Below, one piece after another: positions 43,332 to 53,107 of a stretch of DNA of 64,000 bases (its first letter is position 1; every line of letters starts with the position of its first letter). The notes beneath the pieces are model-generated. The model worked only from the letters and a program-made list of their open reading frames with translations, was not told the origin of the DNA and did no database searches. The position numbers and the translations under genes are program-made. The stretch is from a bacterium (lineage in GTDB: Bacteria > Armatimonadota > Abditibacteriia > Abditibacteriales > Abditibacteriaceae): the NCBI GenBank assembly GCA_004172935.1, contig SDZD01000023.1, positions 1 through 64,000 of the forward strand, in the 5' to 3' direction.

Positions 43332-44117
43332 ATGAATTTACTTCACAAAAGCCGCCAGGCATTCACATTAATAGAATTGCTCGTTGTTATTGCCATCATC
43401 GCGATTCTGGCAGCGATTTTATTCCCCGTCTTTGCCCGCGCCCGCGAAAATGCGCGCCGCTCATCCTGCCAGAGCAATCTCAAGCAAATCGGGCTGGGTA
43501 TCGTCCAGTACATTCAGGATTATGACGAGAGGTTCCCAATGCATCGCGTGGGAAATCCGGCTCCCGGCAAAACCTACGGCTGGGCCGATTCAATCCAACC
43601 CTATATCAAAAGCACACAGCTATTGCAATGCCCCAGCAACAGCGAACCCACTCCCGACCTGACGATTGCAATACCCGGCAGACAGGCTTACTACACCGAT
43701 TACATCTACAACGCGGCGCTTGGTGGGACATCTGTAGGAACAAATCCCTCCGTAGGTTCTGGCATCTCCCTCGCGGCCGTGGAGCAAGCTTCTGTCACTG
43801 TGATGACCCTGGAGAGCAAATATCTCAACACCAGTCCATCGAGTAATAATTCCGCGCGCGTTGTAACTCGCGGGGGAGGCGCCGTCGATGCTCCTGTGGC
43901 CGCCATTAATGAATTTGACGCCACTCGCCACCTTGATGGCTCCAATGCATTGTTTACCGACGGGCATGTGAAATGGTTCAAGGGAAACAGCTCCAACTCT
44001 TTCGCGAACCTCTACCCCGCCAACGTGCCATTCGCGCTTTCCGGCAATAACCCGACCCTGCATCCCTATGACTCACCGGGCCAGCCGTTCAATGCCCCCT
44101 ATTCCACCGATAACTAA
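43332..44117 (+). CDS. DUF1559-type pseudopilin, third-LacI locus
   Basis: 261 residues from the ATG at 43332; the longer frame overlaps the LacI gene by 56 bp. Leader [59 protein letters not shown], and late LFTDGHVKW. Lacks its own promoter of the shared type, so probably co-transcribed with LacI. Hairpin terminator at 44166. Confidence 0.86.
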   Translation: MNLLHKSRQAFTLIELLVVIAIIAILAAILFPVFARARENARRSSCQSNLKQIGLGIVQYIQDYDERFPMHRVGNPAPGKTYGWADSIQPYIKSTQLLQCPSNSEPTPDLTIAIPGRQAYYTDYIYNAALGGTSVGTNPSVGSGISLAAVEQASVTVMTLESKYLNTSPSSNNSARVVTRGGGAVDAPVAAINEFDATRHLDGSNALFTDGHVKWFKGNSSNSFANLYPANVPFALSGNNPTLHPYDSPGQPFNAPYSTDN

Positions 44118-44165
44118 TAATCTGGTGCTACAGCAACTGGGGGAATGAATAGGACATTTTCTCTT

Positions 44166-44190
44166 AGCGGAGTGGGGTACCCACTCCGCT
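44166..44190 (+). terminator. Terminator hairpin after pseudopilin
   Basis: AGCGGAGTGGG / CCCACTCCGCT with GTA loop, about 48 bp after the stop. The following sequence is ACTTCTCG, so the T-run is poor. Confidence 0.55.
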
Positions 44191-44207
44191 ACTTCTCGTC
44201 GTTTGAC

Positions 44208-44314
44208 ACAACTATTCTTCATGCAACGACTATCTCTGTTGGTAGCAGCAATAAAACTAAACCGATAGCAGTTGCATGAAAGCAGCAAGCGAAACAATAG
44301 TCAATAATAGTTGT
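44208..44314. promoter_or_regulatory. Nested inverted repeat before beta-propeller glycosidase
   Basis: Outer arms ACAACTATT (44208-44216) and AATAGTTGT (44306-44314); inner arms TCATGCAAC (44219-44227) and GTTGCATGA (44271-44279), all perfect. Could be two operator pairs for DNA looping, or an RNA stem. It lies 26 bp before the gene start. Confidence 0.5.
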
Positions 44315-44339
44315 CCCAACCCAATCCCACCAAGAATAA

Positions 44340-45341
44340 ATGAAAATTCAAGTTTTTGGCATCGCCGCCGCACTCATCATGCTAACCACGATCACACAAC
44401 CAGCTAACGCTCAAGAAATGCGCTATGCCGACTCTTCGCGTGGGCGCGAAATCTCCAAAGACCCAACCATAGTGTTCTTCAACGACCGCTACTGGATGTA
44501 CTATTCCCTCCCCCCCTACGCGAACGGCGTCGTTCCGCCCGAAGGCGTCCCCGCCTCCGCGTGGACTATCGGCATCGCTTCCAGCACCGATCTCACGAAC
44601 TGGAAAAAAGAAGGCGAACTGCTCCCCGCTGGCGACTACGAAAAAAAGGGCCTGTGTGCCCCCGGCGCCCGCGTCATGAACGGCCAGGTTCATCTCTTCT
44701 ATCAAACCTATGGCAACGACCGCAACGACGCCATCTGCCATGCCACCTCCACCGACGGCGTCCACTTCACCCGCAACGCCAGTAACCCCATTTTCCACCC
44801 CACTGGCTCATGGACAGCGGGCCGTGCCATCGACGCCGATGTCTTCCCCTTCGGCGACCGGCTCATCCTACTCTTCGCCACCCGCGACAAGGAATACAAA
44901 ATCCAAAAAATCGGGGCCGCCAGCGCCCCACTTAACTCCGACTTCACCCGCGACAAATGGCAGGCCGAAAGCATCGGCTCCGTCTTCGCCCCCGAACTCG
45001 ACTGGGAAAAAGCCTGCATCGAAGCCCCCTCCGTAATCCAACACGAAGGCAAACTCTGGATGTTCTACGCGGGCGGCTATAACAACGAACCCCAGCAAAT
45101 CGGTATCGCCACCTCCAAAGACGGCATCACATGGCTGCGCGCCTCCGAGGAACCCTTCCTCAAAAACGGCGAACCCGGCTCATGGAACTCCAGCGAATCC
45201 GGTCACCCCGGCATCTTCCAAGACCCCAAAACCGGACGCACATGGCTCTTCTTCCAGGGCAATAAAGACCGAGGCGCCACATGGTACCTCTCCAAAGTCG
45301 AAGTCTTCTGGAAAAATGGCCGCCCCTCCCTCACCCCATAA
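44340..45341 (+). CDS. Secreted five-bladed beta-propeller glycosidase (GH43/GH32 clan)
   Basis: 333 residues with signal peptide (MKIQVFGIAAALIMLTTITQPANA). Propeller motifs: ISKDPTIVFFNDRYWMYYS (candidate base Asp), AIDADVFPFGDRL, and CIEAPSVIQHEGKLWMFYAGG (candidate acid Glu). The combination fits GH43/GH117-like enzymes acting on furanosides or related sugars; the exact family and substrate are uncertain. It follows the third LacI and its pseudopilin. Confidence 0.75.
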   Translation: MKIQVFGIAAALIMLTTITQPANAQEMRYADSSRGREISKDPTIVFFNDRYWMYYSLPPYANGVVPPEGVPASAWTIGIASSTDLTNWKKEGELLPAGDYEKKGLCAPGARVMNGQVHLFYQTYGNDRNDAICHATSTDGVHFTRNASNPIFHPTGSWTAGRAIDADVFPFGDRLILLFATRDKEYKIQKIGAASAPLNSDFTRDKWQAESIGSVFAPELDWEKACIEAPSVIQHEGKLWMFYAGGYNNEPQQIGIATSKDGITWLRASEEPFLKNGEPGSWNSSESGHPGIFQDPKTGRTWLFFQGNKDRGATWYLSKVEVFWKNGRPSLTP

Positions 45342-45348
45342 CCAAGGG

Positions 45349-45377
45349 TTGACGAAATCGGTTATTTTGAGTACAAT
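45349..45377 (+). promoter_or_regulatory. Orphan canonical promoter
   Basis: TTGACG (45349-45354), 17-bp spacer, TACAAT (45372-45377), 7 bp after the glycosidase stop. No plus-strand gene follows before 49716. See finding on a candidate non-coding transcript. Confidence 0.5.
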
Positions 45378-45462
45378 GAATTCAAATATTTGAGGCCGTA
45401 TAGTTCTCCCCCCGAACTAGGCCCAATCCCACTACTCCCCATAAAACCATGTTCCCTCCTCT

Positions 45463-45545
45463 CAAATCTCTCTGTGCCTCCGCATCTCTGCGGTTATTTC
45501 CTTCCTCAAAACTTCTCTGTGCCTCCGTGCCTCTGTGGTGAATTG
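45463..45545 (-). repeat. Tandem ACCACAGAG-type repeat
   Basis: In minus sense two units: ACCACAGAGGCACGGAGG with CACAGAG, then AACCGCAGAGATGCGGAGG with CACAGAG. Same class as 37253-37440. The surrounding gap 45342-45704 has no gene. Confidence 0.65.
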
Positions 45546-45548
45546 AAT

Positions 45549-45570
45549 AAAGATTGATTAATCAATCTTT
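45549..45570. repeat. Perfect 22-bp palindrome
   Basis: 11-bp arms AAAGATTGATT / AATCAATCTTT. Overlapping half-sites resemble those of the TGATTAAT operator, but with no 2-bp spacer. A further spaced copy TAATCAAT-N7-ATTGATTA lies at 45612-45634. May be an operator or terminator. Confidence 0.5.
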
Positions 45571-45647
45571 CACCCCACTTTCACGCTCAAAACTCCCCAA
45601 AAACAGCGAACTAATCAATCATTTAAATTGATTAAAGCCCCGGAAAA

Positions 45648-45696
45648 ATTGAATAACCCCCGAAAAAGATTGATTTCGAGGGCTATTCAATTCACC
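45648..45696 (-). terminator. Terminator of GH38 gene
   Basis: About 19-bp imperfect arms (AATTGAATA... and ...TATTCAATT at the outer ends), followed in minus sense by TTTTT, 9 bp after the GH38 stop. Confidence 0.7.
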
Positions 45697-45704
45697 AACC
45701 GAAG

Positions 45705-48700
45705 TTACCCCTTCGGTAGCGCAGCCATCAATTCTTTGATAGCCGCAGGGGTCAAAGCCATATTCCACACCGCGAGTCCTTGCACGCTTCCATTAAAGCG
45801 GTGCTGCTCTCTATCCCACGTCCCCGTAGGTGCGATACGCACTTCCGGCGAAGCCTCGCTAAATTTGGCCGCAGCCGACTTAATCGCCGCGCCATTTTTG
45901 TAAAGCGTCACCGTCTTCCCGTCGTAGGTGGCACTCAACATCTGCCACTTCCCGACATCGAACGCCACGCCGGAGTCGATGTCGATGCTGGCCCCCCAGA
46001 AATGAATACCTCCTCGCACACGCCCGATATAACGCTGCGTGCCCGTCTGGTCTTGCGCATCGCCGAAGCCACCAATCAGCGTCAAAACGTCGGGCGCACT
46101 CTCCGTTCGCACGAACATATTGATCGTCCACGATTCGTTCTCCCCCGTTGGCAACGCATACAATTCATCCTTATCCCAACCGCTCTTGCCATCGAAGTTT
46201 TGAAGCGCTGTTGGCCCAAAAACCTTCGTGTTGGCGGGCGGACGCGGTGGAATCACAGGGATGGTCGCATCGGTCAAATGTGACTCGACCAGCGCCCCTG
46301 CTGCTCGCGTATCGCTCAAAGTGTTGCTCGCCACCGAAATCGCCGCGATACGGATGTTGGGGTTATTCGGCAACTGCACGCTTGTCGCGCCCTTAGCCAC
46401 GCTCAGTTCGTACTGGAACAGGTACGAGAACAGATACAGCCCATCTCCCTGTGGCGAGTGCCTGTGCGTCCCCACCCAGGCCACACGGTCGCGCTTGATA
46501 TAAGCGGGCTTCATCTTTTCCAGACGCAATACGCGCCCGTCCTTAACTTCCTTCACGACCTGCCCGCCGCCGCCACCCTGCGACGGATTGGACATGCGGC
46601 TATCCCACTGCCCGATATGCTGCGTCCAGTCGGCCACCCGAAGCGGATGGGTCGAAGCCACCTTGCCATCTCTCTTCACACTGAACACGCCGCGCTGGTC
46701 GCCATTAATCGACGTAGCCAACAACACGATGCGTGTGAAATCGCCACTGGGCAAGACGATGTTTTGCCCACGACACTCGACAAAGTTCGCCGAGCCGACC
46801 TTGCCCAATTCAAAATGAACTCCGTCACGCTCCAACGACGATGGCCACAACTCGCCCGCGATGCTGTTGCCCTTACCATCGAAATTGTGCGCGCCCAAGT
46901 TGATGTGCGTCGTGATGCCATTCAAGTTGAAGGGCAGCGAAACCACCTTGCTCTGAGGCGCCGCGATCTTCCGAGGCGCCGCCGCCAACTGCAACGCGAA
47001 AGTACGTGGCTGATATGGTTTGAAGTCGGCGACCAAATCGCCCTCCGTCACCTTGTAAGCTCCCACCACTTCTTCGGCGGCGTTAATTTCGCGAACGCTC
47101 ACGACATTCGCCCCAAATTTCACGCGCACCTTCTGCGCGCTCTGCCCATGCAACTCATGAAGCCGAATCACCACTTCGTTGCTGTCCTCGGCTTGCTTGA
47201 GGGCACGAATCGAAACTTGCGGCGTGCTGATACGCACCAGCGAGAAGCTACGCCCATTGCCACTATGCGCCGTCGTCTGGAACGCTAACAGCGGCGTGTT
47301 GAAACGCGCGGCGCGCGTCTGCACATTGCCCTGCCGCCAATCGCCCGCGTGTGGCGCGAGAGCATACGAAAAGCGATGATGCCCGATGTCGTTCGTCTGC
47401 TGGTGCCCCCAACTTCCCTGCGAATCGGGAGTGCGCAGCAAAGTCAAACGCAGCGTCGTGTCGTTGGTCTTGTCGAATCCATATTTGGTCGAAGTCAAAA
47501 TCGCCAATCCGCCGCGCCCATTCGGGTCGCTCAAGTCGGCCCAGCTTTGCGCCGGAACTTCGTGGCGCTTTGGCTCGGCGTTAGGGCGCTCGATAACGCC
47601 CAACCCCATATCGAACGTCGCGTTCGGGTTCGAAACTGCCAACGGGAACGCCGCCTTCACCAAAACACCAGGCGATAGCCAATCCACTTCGTTATCGACC
47701 TGCAACCAATCGCCGCCTTCGGTCAGGTGCAAACGCTGTTTCCAAACAGTCTCGCCCAATGTACGCGAAACCTCGACCGCGACACGAACCGGGCCACTTT
47801 CCACGACATCGACCTTTACTCCCGTGTTCACGGTGCCCTCTGGTGGCTTGCCGATCACATTCCACAGCACTTCCCACGCGGGCCAAGCACGCGACACATC
47901 GTGGAACCGTTCCAATGTCGCCGCCTGACCGAGCAATTCGATATTGGCGCTCTTGTCGAACACGCTGGCAATATCGCCCTCGGCATTCAAGCGAACCCGC
48001 AAACGCGAGTTTTCGAGCGAAGTATTGGCTGGCGAAATGATGGCCTCCATCTCACTGGGGATGGGGCAAGGTACCTGCGAAGGCCGCACATCGTAAATCT
48101 GCACGCCCACCGAAGGCACTTCCGCCAGGAACAACACGCGCACCTGACGCCCCTTCTGCGAAAGCATCTGGCTCGCAACTTCCTTCCCTGTTGCCGTGTT
48201 GAAAACACGCACATGAGGCGCCTCGGCACTCAAAGTCACCGTGGCCTCCACGCAGTCGCGGCGCGCACGGTCGAGCGAGTTATAAATCGCCAACGGCACG
48301 CCCTGAACGCGCGTATCGAGCGAACGAGCGATGGCGCTCACGCTGCTCGTCAGCACTCCAGCGAATTGCCCCAACGACAACAACTCATCGTTCCACGAGA
48401 AGGTGTAGGCTTGCGGAATACAAGTTCCGGTCAAGTCGTCGTGGAACTGGTGCCACAGGACGCGAAGCCATGCTTCGTTCAGCACCTCGCGCGGATATGG
48501 CGCACCGCCCAACCATTGCCCTGCCAAAGCGGCGCGTTCGGCGGCATCGGCCAACAACTCGTTCTGACGATTCCACTTTTTCATCGCCGCTTGCGACGAA
48601 TAACAGCCAGTGCCGTGGTTCGTCATCAGCAATTCGCCTTTGTAAACCGGCAAGGCCGCGACCTGAGCGGGTGTCAAATCTTTGGCGATCTGGTCGGCGC

Positions 48701-49589
48701 TGGTGTTCACCACGCGCGCTACGCCATCTTTATCATCGACCGATTTCTGCGCCCATGAAACCGATTCCTCGCCCGGTGTGCCACCCTTGTCGCCAGTACC
48801 GAAGTAGCGCATGTTCACTGGCTGGTTGCCCGCATTGGTGAAATCCTTCGTCCACCCCTCATCCTTCGCGACATCGGAGTGAATCTTGGTGGTGTAGGCT
48901 TTGGGGCGTAGCGCCGCGATAACCTGCGAGCCATCGACACCTTCCCAGCGTCCCACCGAAAACGGCGTCGGTATCCAACCGCCCCACAAATCGACTTTCT
49001 GCGTCGAAAACACAGTGAGTCCCGAATGGCGCGCGATGGATGGCAGCGAATAGGGGAAGCCAAAGCAGTCGGGCAAAAAGATGTCGCGGGGAACTTGGCC
49101 GAACTCACGGCGGAAAAAGGCTTGTCCGTACAGCGCCTGACGGAACAGCGACTCGGCGCTGGGCACGATAACATCGACGGCGTTCACCCACGAACCCGAT
49201 AGCTTCCAGCGGCCTTTGGCGACCCAATCCTGCAACTCTTTCCAGTCTTCGGGATGGTACTCCTTGAACCAGGCGTAGTGAATGGAGGCTTCGTAGTTGA
49301 AGTTGTAGGCCGGATACTTCCGCATCAGTTCCCAGTTCGGGCGAAACGTGCTGGGAATCCATTCGCGCAGGGTGTCCTGCACCGTCCAGTTCCACTGCGT
49401 GTCGTTGTGCGCAGTCGCCACCAGATACAAAATCGGCTTGCTACCGTTAGCTGCAGTCGTCGTGGTTTGGGCCAAAGCACCGCGAACTCCAACTTTGAGC
49501 AAAGAGGCGCCGCCTGCCGTAGAAATAACAGCACTTTTCAGAAAAGAACGTCGGGAAAAAAGCTGGTCTTCAGGAATGGGTCGAGACAC
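45705..49589 (-). CDS. Secreted GH38-family alpha-mannosidase with LamG-like C-terminus
   Basis: 1294 residues from GTG 49589; the frame is open to a GTG at 49655. The chosen start leaves a twin-arginine signal (SRRSFLKSAVISTAGGASLL). GH38 catalytic domain: HNDTQWNW (zinc site), ASIHYAWFKEYHPED, and LPDCFGFPYSLPSI, whose Asp is the nucleophile in the PDxFG motif. Middle beta domains follow. The last 190 residues are a LamG/concanavalin domain (YIGRVRGGIHFWGASIDIDSG, VQGLAVWNMALTPAAI). Removes alpha-mannosyl residues from glycans; export through Tat is expected. Divergent from the aldo/keto reductase. Confidence 0.88.
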   Translation of the reverse strand: MSRPIPEDQLFSRRSFLKSAVISTAGGASLLKVGVRGALAQTTTTAANGSKPILYLVATAHNDTQWNWTVQDTLREWIPSTFRPNWELMRKYPAYNFNYEASIHYAWFKEYHPEDWKELQDWVAKGRWKLSGSWVNAVDVIVPSAESLFRQALYGQAFFRREFGQVPRDIFLPDCFGFPYSLPSIARHSGLTVFSTQKVDLWGGWIPTPFSVGRWEGVDGSQVIAALRPKAYTTKIHSDVAKDEGWTKDFTNAGNQPVNMRYFGTGDKGGTPGEESVSWAQKSVDDKDGVARVVNTSADQIAKDLTPAQVAALPVYKGELLMTNHGTGCYSSQAAMKKWNRQNELLADAAERAALAGQWLGGAPYPREVLNEAWLRVLWHQFHDDLTGTCIPQAYTFSWNDELLSLGQFAGVLTSSVSAIARSLDTRVQGVPLAIYNSLDRARRDCVEATVTLSAEAPHVRVFNTATGKEVASQMLSQKGRQVRVLFLAEVPSVGVQIYDVRPSQVPCPIPSEMEAIISPANTSLENSRLRVRLNAEGDIASVFDKSANIELLGQAATLERFHDVSRAWPAWEVLWNVIGKPPEGTVNTGVKVDVVESGPVRVAVEVSRTLGETVWKQRLHLTEGGDWLQVDNEVDWLSPGVLVKAAFPLAVSNPNATFDMGLGVIERPNAEPKRHEVPAQSWADLSDPNGRGGLAILTSTKYGFDKTNDTTLRLTLLRTPDSQGSWGHQQTNDIGHHRFSYALAPHAGDWRQGNVQTRAARFNTPLLAFQTTAHSGNGRSFSLVRISTPQVSIRALKQAEDSNEVVIRLHELHGQSAQKVRVKFGANVVSVREINAAEEVVGAYKVTEGDLVADFKPYQPRTFALQLAAAPRKIAAPQSKVVSLPFNLNGITTHINLGAHNFDGKGNSIAGELWPSSLERDGVHFELGKVGSANFVECRGQNIVLPSGDFTRIVLLATSINGDQRGVFSVKRDGKVASTHPLRVADWTQHIGQWDSRMSNPSQGGGGGQVVKEVKDGRVLRLEKMKPAYIKRDRVAWVGTHRHSPQGDGLYLFSYLFQYELSVAKGATSVQLPNNPNIRIAAISVASNTLSDTRAAGALVESHLTDATIPVIPPRPPANTKVFGPTALQNFDGKSGWDKDELYALPTGENESWTINMFVRTESAPDVLTLIGGFGDAQDQTGTQRYIGRVRGGIHFWGASIDIDSGVAFDVGKWQMLSATYDGKTVTLYKNGAAIKSAAAKFSEASPEVRIAPTGTWDREQHRFNGSVQGLAVWNMALTPAAIKELMAALPKG

Positions 49590-49715
49590 GACAAAACATT
49601 TTAATCCAACTGCTTTTACGCTATCGCAAGCATTTTTTGGCAAAGGATCACCCACTCTGTAAGCGTTTTGGCTTCATTCTCGCGCGGTGAGGCGCGGACC
49701 GAAGCACATTTTTTT

Positions 49716-50588
49716 ATGAAGCAACGTATTTTAGGGCCGTCGGGATTATCCGTCGGCGAGATTGGACTGGGCGGAATGCCGATGTCGGTACGCCACGACC
49801 GCCCCAGCGAAGCCGATTCCATTAAAACCATTCATCGCGCGACCGAACTGGGCATGACACTGTGGGACACAGCCGATGCCTATTGTATCGACGACACCGA
49901 AACCGGCCACAACGAGCGCCTGTTCGCCAAAGCCAAGGCCAGTTTGCCAGCCGATTTGCGCGAAAAAGTCGTGATTGCCACCAAAGGCGGTCACATTCGC
50001 CCCGAAGGCCGTTGGGACCAGAACGCGCGCCCCGAATATCTACTCACCGCGCTCGATGCCAGCCTGAAGGCGCTTGATACCGATGTCATCGACGTGTGGC
50101 AGTTCCACCGTCCCGACCCGAAAGTGCCTTTCGCCGATTCGGTGGGCGCCTTCGCCGAAGCCCACAAAGCGGGCAAAGTGCGTTTCGTTGGCCTGTCCAA
50201 CGTCAGCGCCGCCCAAATCGAGGAAGCACTGACCATTGTGCCTATCGTGAGCGTCCAAAACCAGTACAGCCTGGGCCACCGTGCGCCAGAGCGCGATGGC
50301 AGCCTCGAAAAATGCCGCGAACTGGGCATCGCGTTCTTGCCGTGGAGTCCACTGGGCGGCATGGGCGGCGCCAAAGGCATTGGCAGCGATGAAACGCTGT
50401 CCTCCATTGCCGAAGAACTCGGCATCAGCCCGCAGCGTGTGGCATTGGCCTGGCACCTCTCGAAGTACGAGATGTTGATTCCGATTCCCGGCGCGAGCCG
50501 CGTCGAAAGCGTCGAAGATTCGGCACTCGGCGGCGAGATACTGCTCAGCCCCGAACAGGTCGAACGCCTGAATAAAAGTTTCGAGTAA
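49716..50588 (+). CDS. Aldo/keto reductase
   Basis: 290 residues from the ATG at 49716. TIM-barrel AKR with the catalytic set visible: Asp in WDTADAYC followed by Tyr, Lys in VIATKGGHIRP, and His in WQFHRPDP. NADPH loop near the C-terminus (PIPGASRVESVEDS). Sugar or aldehyde reduction is expected; substrate unknown. A terminator follows and then GH51. Confidence 0.88.
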   Translation: MKQRILGPSGLSVGEIGLGGMPMSVRHDRPSEADSIKTIHRATELGMTLWDTADAYCIDDTETGHNERLFAKAKASLPADLREKVVIATKGGHIRPEGRWDQNARPEYLLTALDASLKALDTDVIDVWQFHRPDPKVPFADSVGAFAEAHKAGKVRFVGLSNVSAAQIEEALTIVPIVSVQNQYSLGHRAPERDGSLEKCRELGIAFLPWSPLGGMGGAKGIGSDETLSSIAEELGISPQRVALAWHLSKYEMLIPIPGASRVESVEDSALGGEILLSPEQVERLNKSFE

Positions 50589-50597
50589 AAGCGCGAA

Positions 50598-50621
50598 GGG
50601 GGCGGGCAACCGCCCTCTTTT
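50598..50621 (+). terminator. Terminator after aldo/keto reductase
   Basis: GGGGGCGG / CCGCCCTC stem with GCAA loop followed by TTTT, 9 bp after the stop. Confidence 0.7.
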
Positions 50622-50678
50622 CGTTAACGTGCGCCCCCTTCACCCCATCATTTAAAATCCACTATCTCCGTAACCAAT

Positions 50679-52106
50679 ATGCCCGAATCTATCGTTGTCA
50701 ATCCTGCACCGCGTCACGAGTTGTCGCCTCACCTGTACATGCAGTTCATGGAACCACTCGGAGCGACCGATGGCTCGGTCGAAGCAGCATGGGACCATCA
50801 GAACTCGGTGTGGCGCCCCGATTTAGTGGAAGTGACCCGCGATTTGGCGCCGGGTATGGTGCGTTGGGGCGGATGCCTGAGTTCGTACTATCGCTGGCAA
50901 GAGGCAATTGGGCCGCGCGAAGAGCGGGTCCCAATGCTGAATTTGCTGTGGGGTGGCATCGAATCGAACCAGATTGGCACAGCAGAATTCGTCGAATTTT
51001 GCAACGAGGTCGAAGCCGATGCGCTGTTTTGCGTCAACTTCGAGTCGGATGGACGCCAAAACTGGGCGACGCCGCAAGTTGGCGGCGACCGCTGCGCCGA
51101 TGCCGAGGAAGCGGCACGTTGGGTTTCGTACTGCAACCGCGAAGACGATTTATTGCGGCGTAGTCATGGACACCATGAAACCTTGCGAGTCCCGTTCTGG
51201 CAAATCGGCAACGAAACCTCCTACGACCGTGATGGCTTCGATTTGGAGACGGCGGCGCGCAAAACCGTAGAATTTGCCCAGGCGATTCATGCCGTCGATG
51301 AAACGGTGCGCCTCATCGGTTGGGGCGACGATGGCTGGGCGCCGCGCATGATCGAAGTGGCGGGCGACTATCTGGAATATGTGGCCTTTCATCACATGTT
51401 CCATCCCAGCCCCGACGACCCAATTCTGGATGGCACCAACTACCGCCAAGACCCTGTAAAAACCTGGGATGTGCTGATGGATGCGGTTCGCATTCACGAG
51501 AAAAAACTGCTCAAAGTGCGCGGCGAAGTCGAAGGCACGGGCAAAAAGCTGGCGCTGACCGAGTGCCACTTCACCATCAACGGGCGCGACCGGGGCGACG
51601 TGATGGCATCGTGGGCGGTCGGGGTTTCGTATGCGCGCATGATGCTGTTGCATCAGCGCCACGGCGACGTGTTGGGTATTGCCACGCTATCGGATTTTTG
51701 TGGCACGCGCTGGCAGGTCAACTCGGTGATTATCCCGACGCCGGGGGGACGCTCGTTCTTGCTACCCGTCGCCCATGTGATGCGCTTGTTCAGGCGTCAT
51801 AGCGGCACGCACGCTGTCGAGATGTCAAATAGTTCTGACATTTTGGACGTAACGGCGAGCCGCACCGATAACCGTGTGTTCCTGCATGTCGTCAACATCA
51901 GCCGCGACCAGTCGGTGAAGGCATCGCTAAATATCGAAGGCGAAACAGTTAGCGGAGGCCGAGTTTTTGAATTGGCCGCCGACCCCGAAACCGAGATTTT
52001 GCAATCGTGCCCCGATGTTGTTCAAGTCGCCGAGAAGCCATTGGATAACGTCGGTGAGTGGACATTCCCTCCGGCTTCGGTAACGGTAATCGAACTCGAA
52101 ATTTAA
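50679..52106 (+). CDS. GH51 alpha-L-arabinofuranosidase
   Basis: 475 residues without signal peptide, so probably cytosolic. HLYMQFMEPLG and VRWGGCLSS begin the TIM barrel. Acid/base Glu179 is in WQIGNE, nucleophile Glu295 in ALTECHF. The C-terminal part is the usual beta-sandwich (VVNISRDQSVKASLNIEGE, FPPASVTVIELE). It releases L-arabinose from arabino-oligosaccharides, finishing the work of the GH43 arabinanase. Its stop is only 3 bp from the convergent oxidoreductase stop. Confidence 0.9.
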   Translation: MPESIVVNPAPRHELSPHLYMQFMEPLGATDGSVEAAWDHQNSVWRPDLVEVTRDLAPGMVRWGGCLSSYYRWQEAIGPREERVPMLNLLWGGIESNQIGTAEFVEFCNEVEADALFCVNFESDGRQNWATPQVGGDRCADAEEAARWVSYCNREDDLLRRSHGHHETLRVPFWQIGNETSYDRDGFDLETAARKTVEFAQAIHAVDETVRLIGWGDDGWAPRMIEVAGDYLEYVAFHHMFHPSPDDPILDGTNYRQDPVKTWDVLMDAVRIHEKKLLKVRGEVEGTGKKLALTECHFTINGRDRGDVMASWAVGVSYARMMLLHQRHGDVLGIATLSDFCGTRWQVNSVIIPTPGGRSFLLPVAHVMRLFRRHSGTHAVEMSNSSDILDVTASRTDNRVFLHVVNISRDQSVKASLNIEGETVSGGRVFELAADPETEILQSCPDVVQVAEKPLDNVGEWTFPPASVTVIELEI

Positions 52107-52109
52107 CCC

Positions 52110-53093
52110 TTAACCAGCGAACTCTTTCCAGCTCTGTCCCTCGGAGGCGTCGCGCGACTGGAGCAGAATTGCGGCGATTTCGAGGGATTCCTGGGTGGAA
52201 TAGAACTCGGTGGATTCGCCGCGTACTGCTTTCAATAGTTCTTCATGGACAGGAGTGCCGCCAATGGTGTTGGTGATGTCGCGCTCTCCGAGGGCACCGG
52301 AAATGAGTAGACAACGCCCATCGCGGACTTCGACTACGCCTTTGCTTCCCGCGATGCGGAGGCGGTCATCGCCGTGCGTTGGAGCGCTTTGAGGGCGCAA
52401 GAAATCAGCGTGAACAATGGCAGTGCCGCCATTACTTAGTTCATAGAGCGCAGCAACATGGTCTTCCATCGTGCCGTAATTGGGACGCGAGATGTTGCCA
52501 CCCGTACCGATGGCGCGCTTATAAGGGACGCCGCTACAAAAGCGAATGAGGTCGATGGAATGCGAAGCGATCCACAGCAGCGTTCCACCATACAATTCTC
52601 GGTCGGCGTACCATGAGGGACGGGCGGCACCGAAACGGTAGCTTTTCTGGGAGGTTGCCAGCACGACTTCGCCGATTTGCCCGCTTTGAACTGCCCAACG
52701 CGCGGCGCGGAACTCCTTCTGAGAGCGAAACGGGAATTCGGTGAGTAGGACGCGCGATGTTCCGTTCGTCAGTTCGCGCAAGCGTTCGAGGGTGGCCCAT
52801 GATGTGGCGATGGGTTTATCGCTGACGACGGCGATGTCACGCCCAAGGGCGAGTGCGGCCAATTCGCCGTTGAGGGCGTAGATGGCGCCAATACTGACGA
52901 TGTCGGGCTTAAATTCGTCGAGCAAGATGCGCGGGTCGTCGAACCAATGGGAGCCTTTGATGGCGTTGCCGAGGTGTTTGGCGGCTTCGGAGTCTTGACC
53001 ATCGCCAGAAACGGCGATTTGCCAGTCGGGATTGGCCGCAAGGGCGCCGCGCAAATAGTGGTGGCCAAAGCCACCCAGAAAAGCTAACCGCAT
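52110..53093 (-). CDS. Gfo/Idh/MocA-family oxidoreductase
   Basis: 327 residues. N-terminal Rossmann domain (RLAFLGGFGHHYLRGAL, IVSIGAIYALNGELAALAL) with VVSDKPIA, a variant of the EKP motif in which Glu is Asp. The catalytic-side GGTLLWIASHSIDLIRFCSG gives the family's conserved Asp/His pair. Acts on sugars or inositols with NAD(P). Downstream of uxaC on the same strand, so a role in uronate or aldonate metabolism is likely. Confidence 0.85.
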   Translation of the reverse strand: MRLAFLGGFGHHYLRGALAANPDWQIAVSGDGQDSEAAKHLGNAIKGSHWFDDPRILLDEFKPDIVSIGAIYALNGELAALALGRDIAVVSDKPIATSWATLERLRELTNGTSRVLLTEFPFRSQKEFRAARWAVQSGQIGEVVLATSQKSYRFGAARPSWYADRELYGGTLLWIASHSIDLIRFCSGVPYKRAIGTGGNISRPNYGTMEDHVAALYELSNGGTAIVHADFLRPQSAPTHGDDRLRIAGSKGVVEVRDGRCLLISGALGERDITNTIGGTPVHEELLKAVRGESTEFYSTQESLEIAAILLQSRDASEGQSWKEFAG

Positions 53094-53107
53094 AATTTTA
53101 AAAAGTT

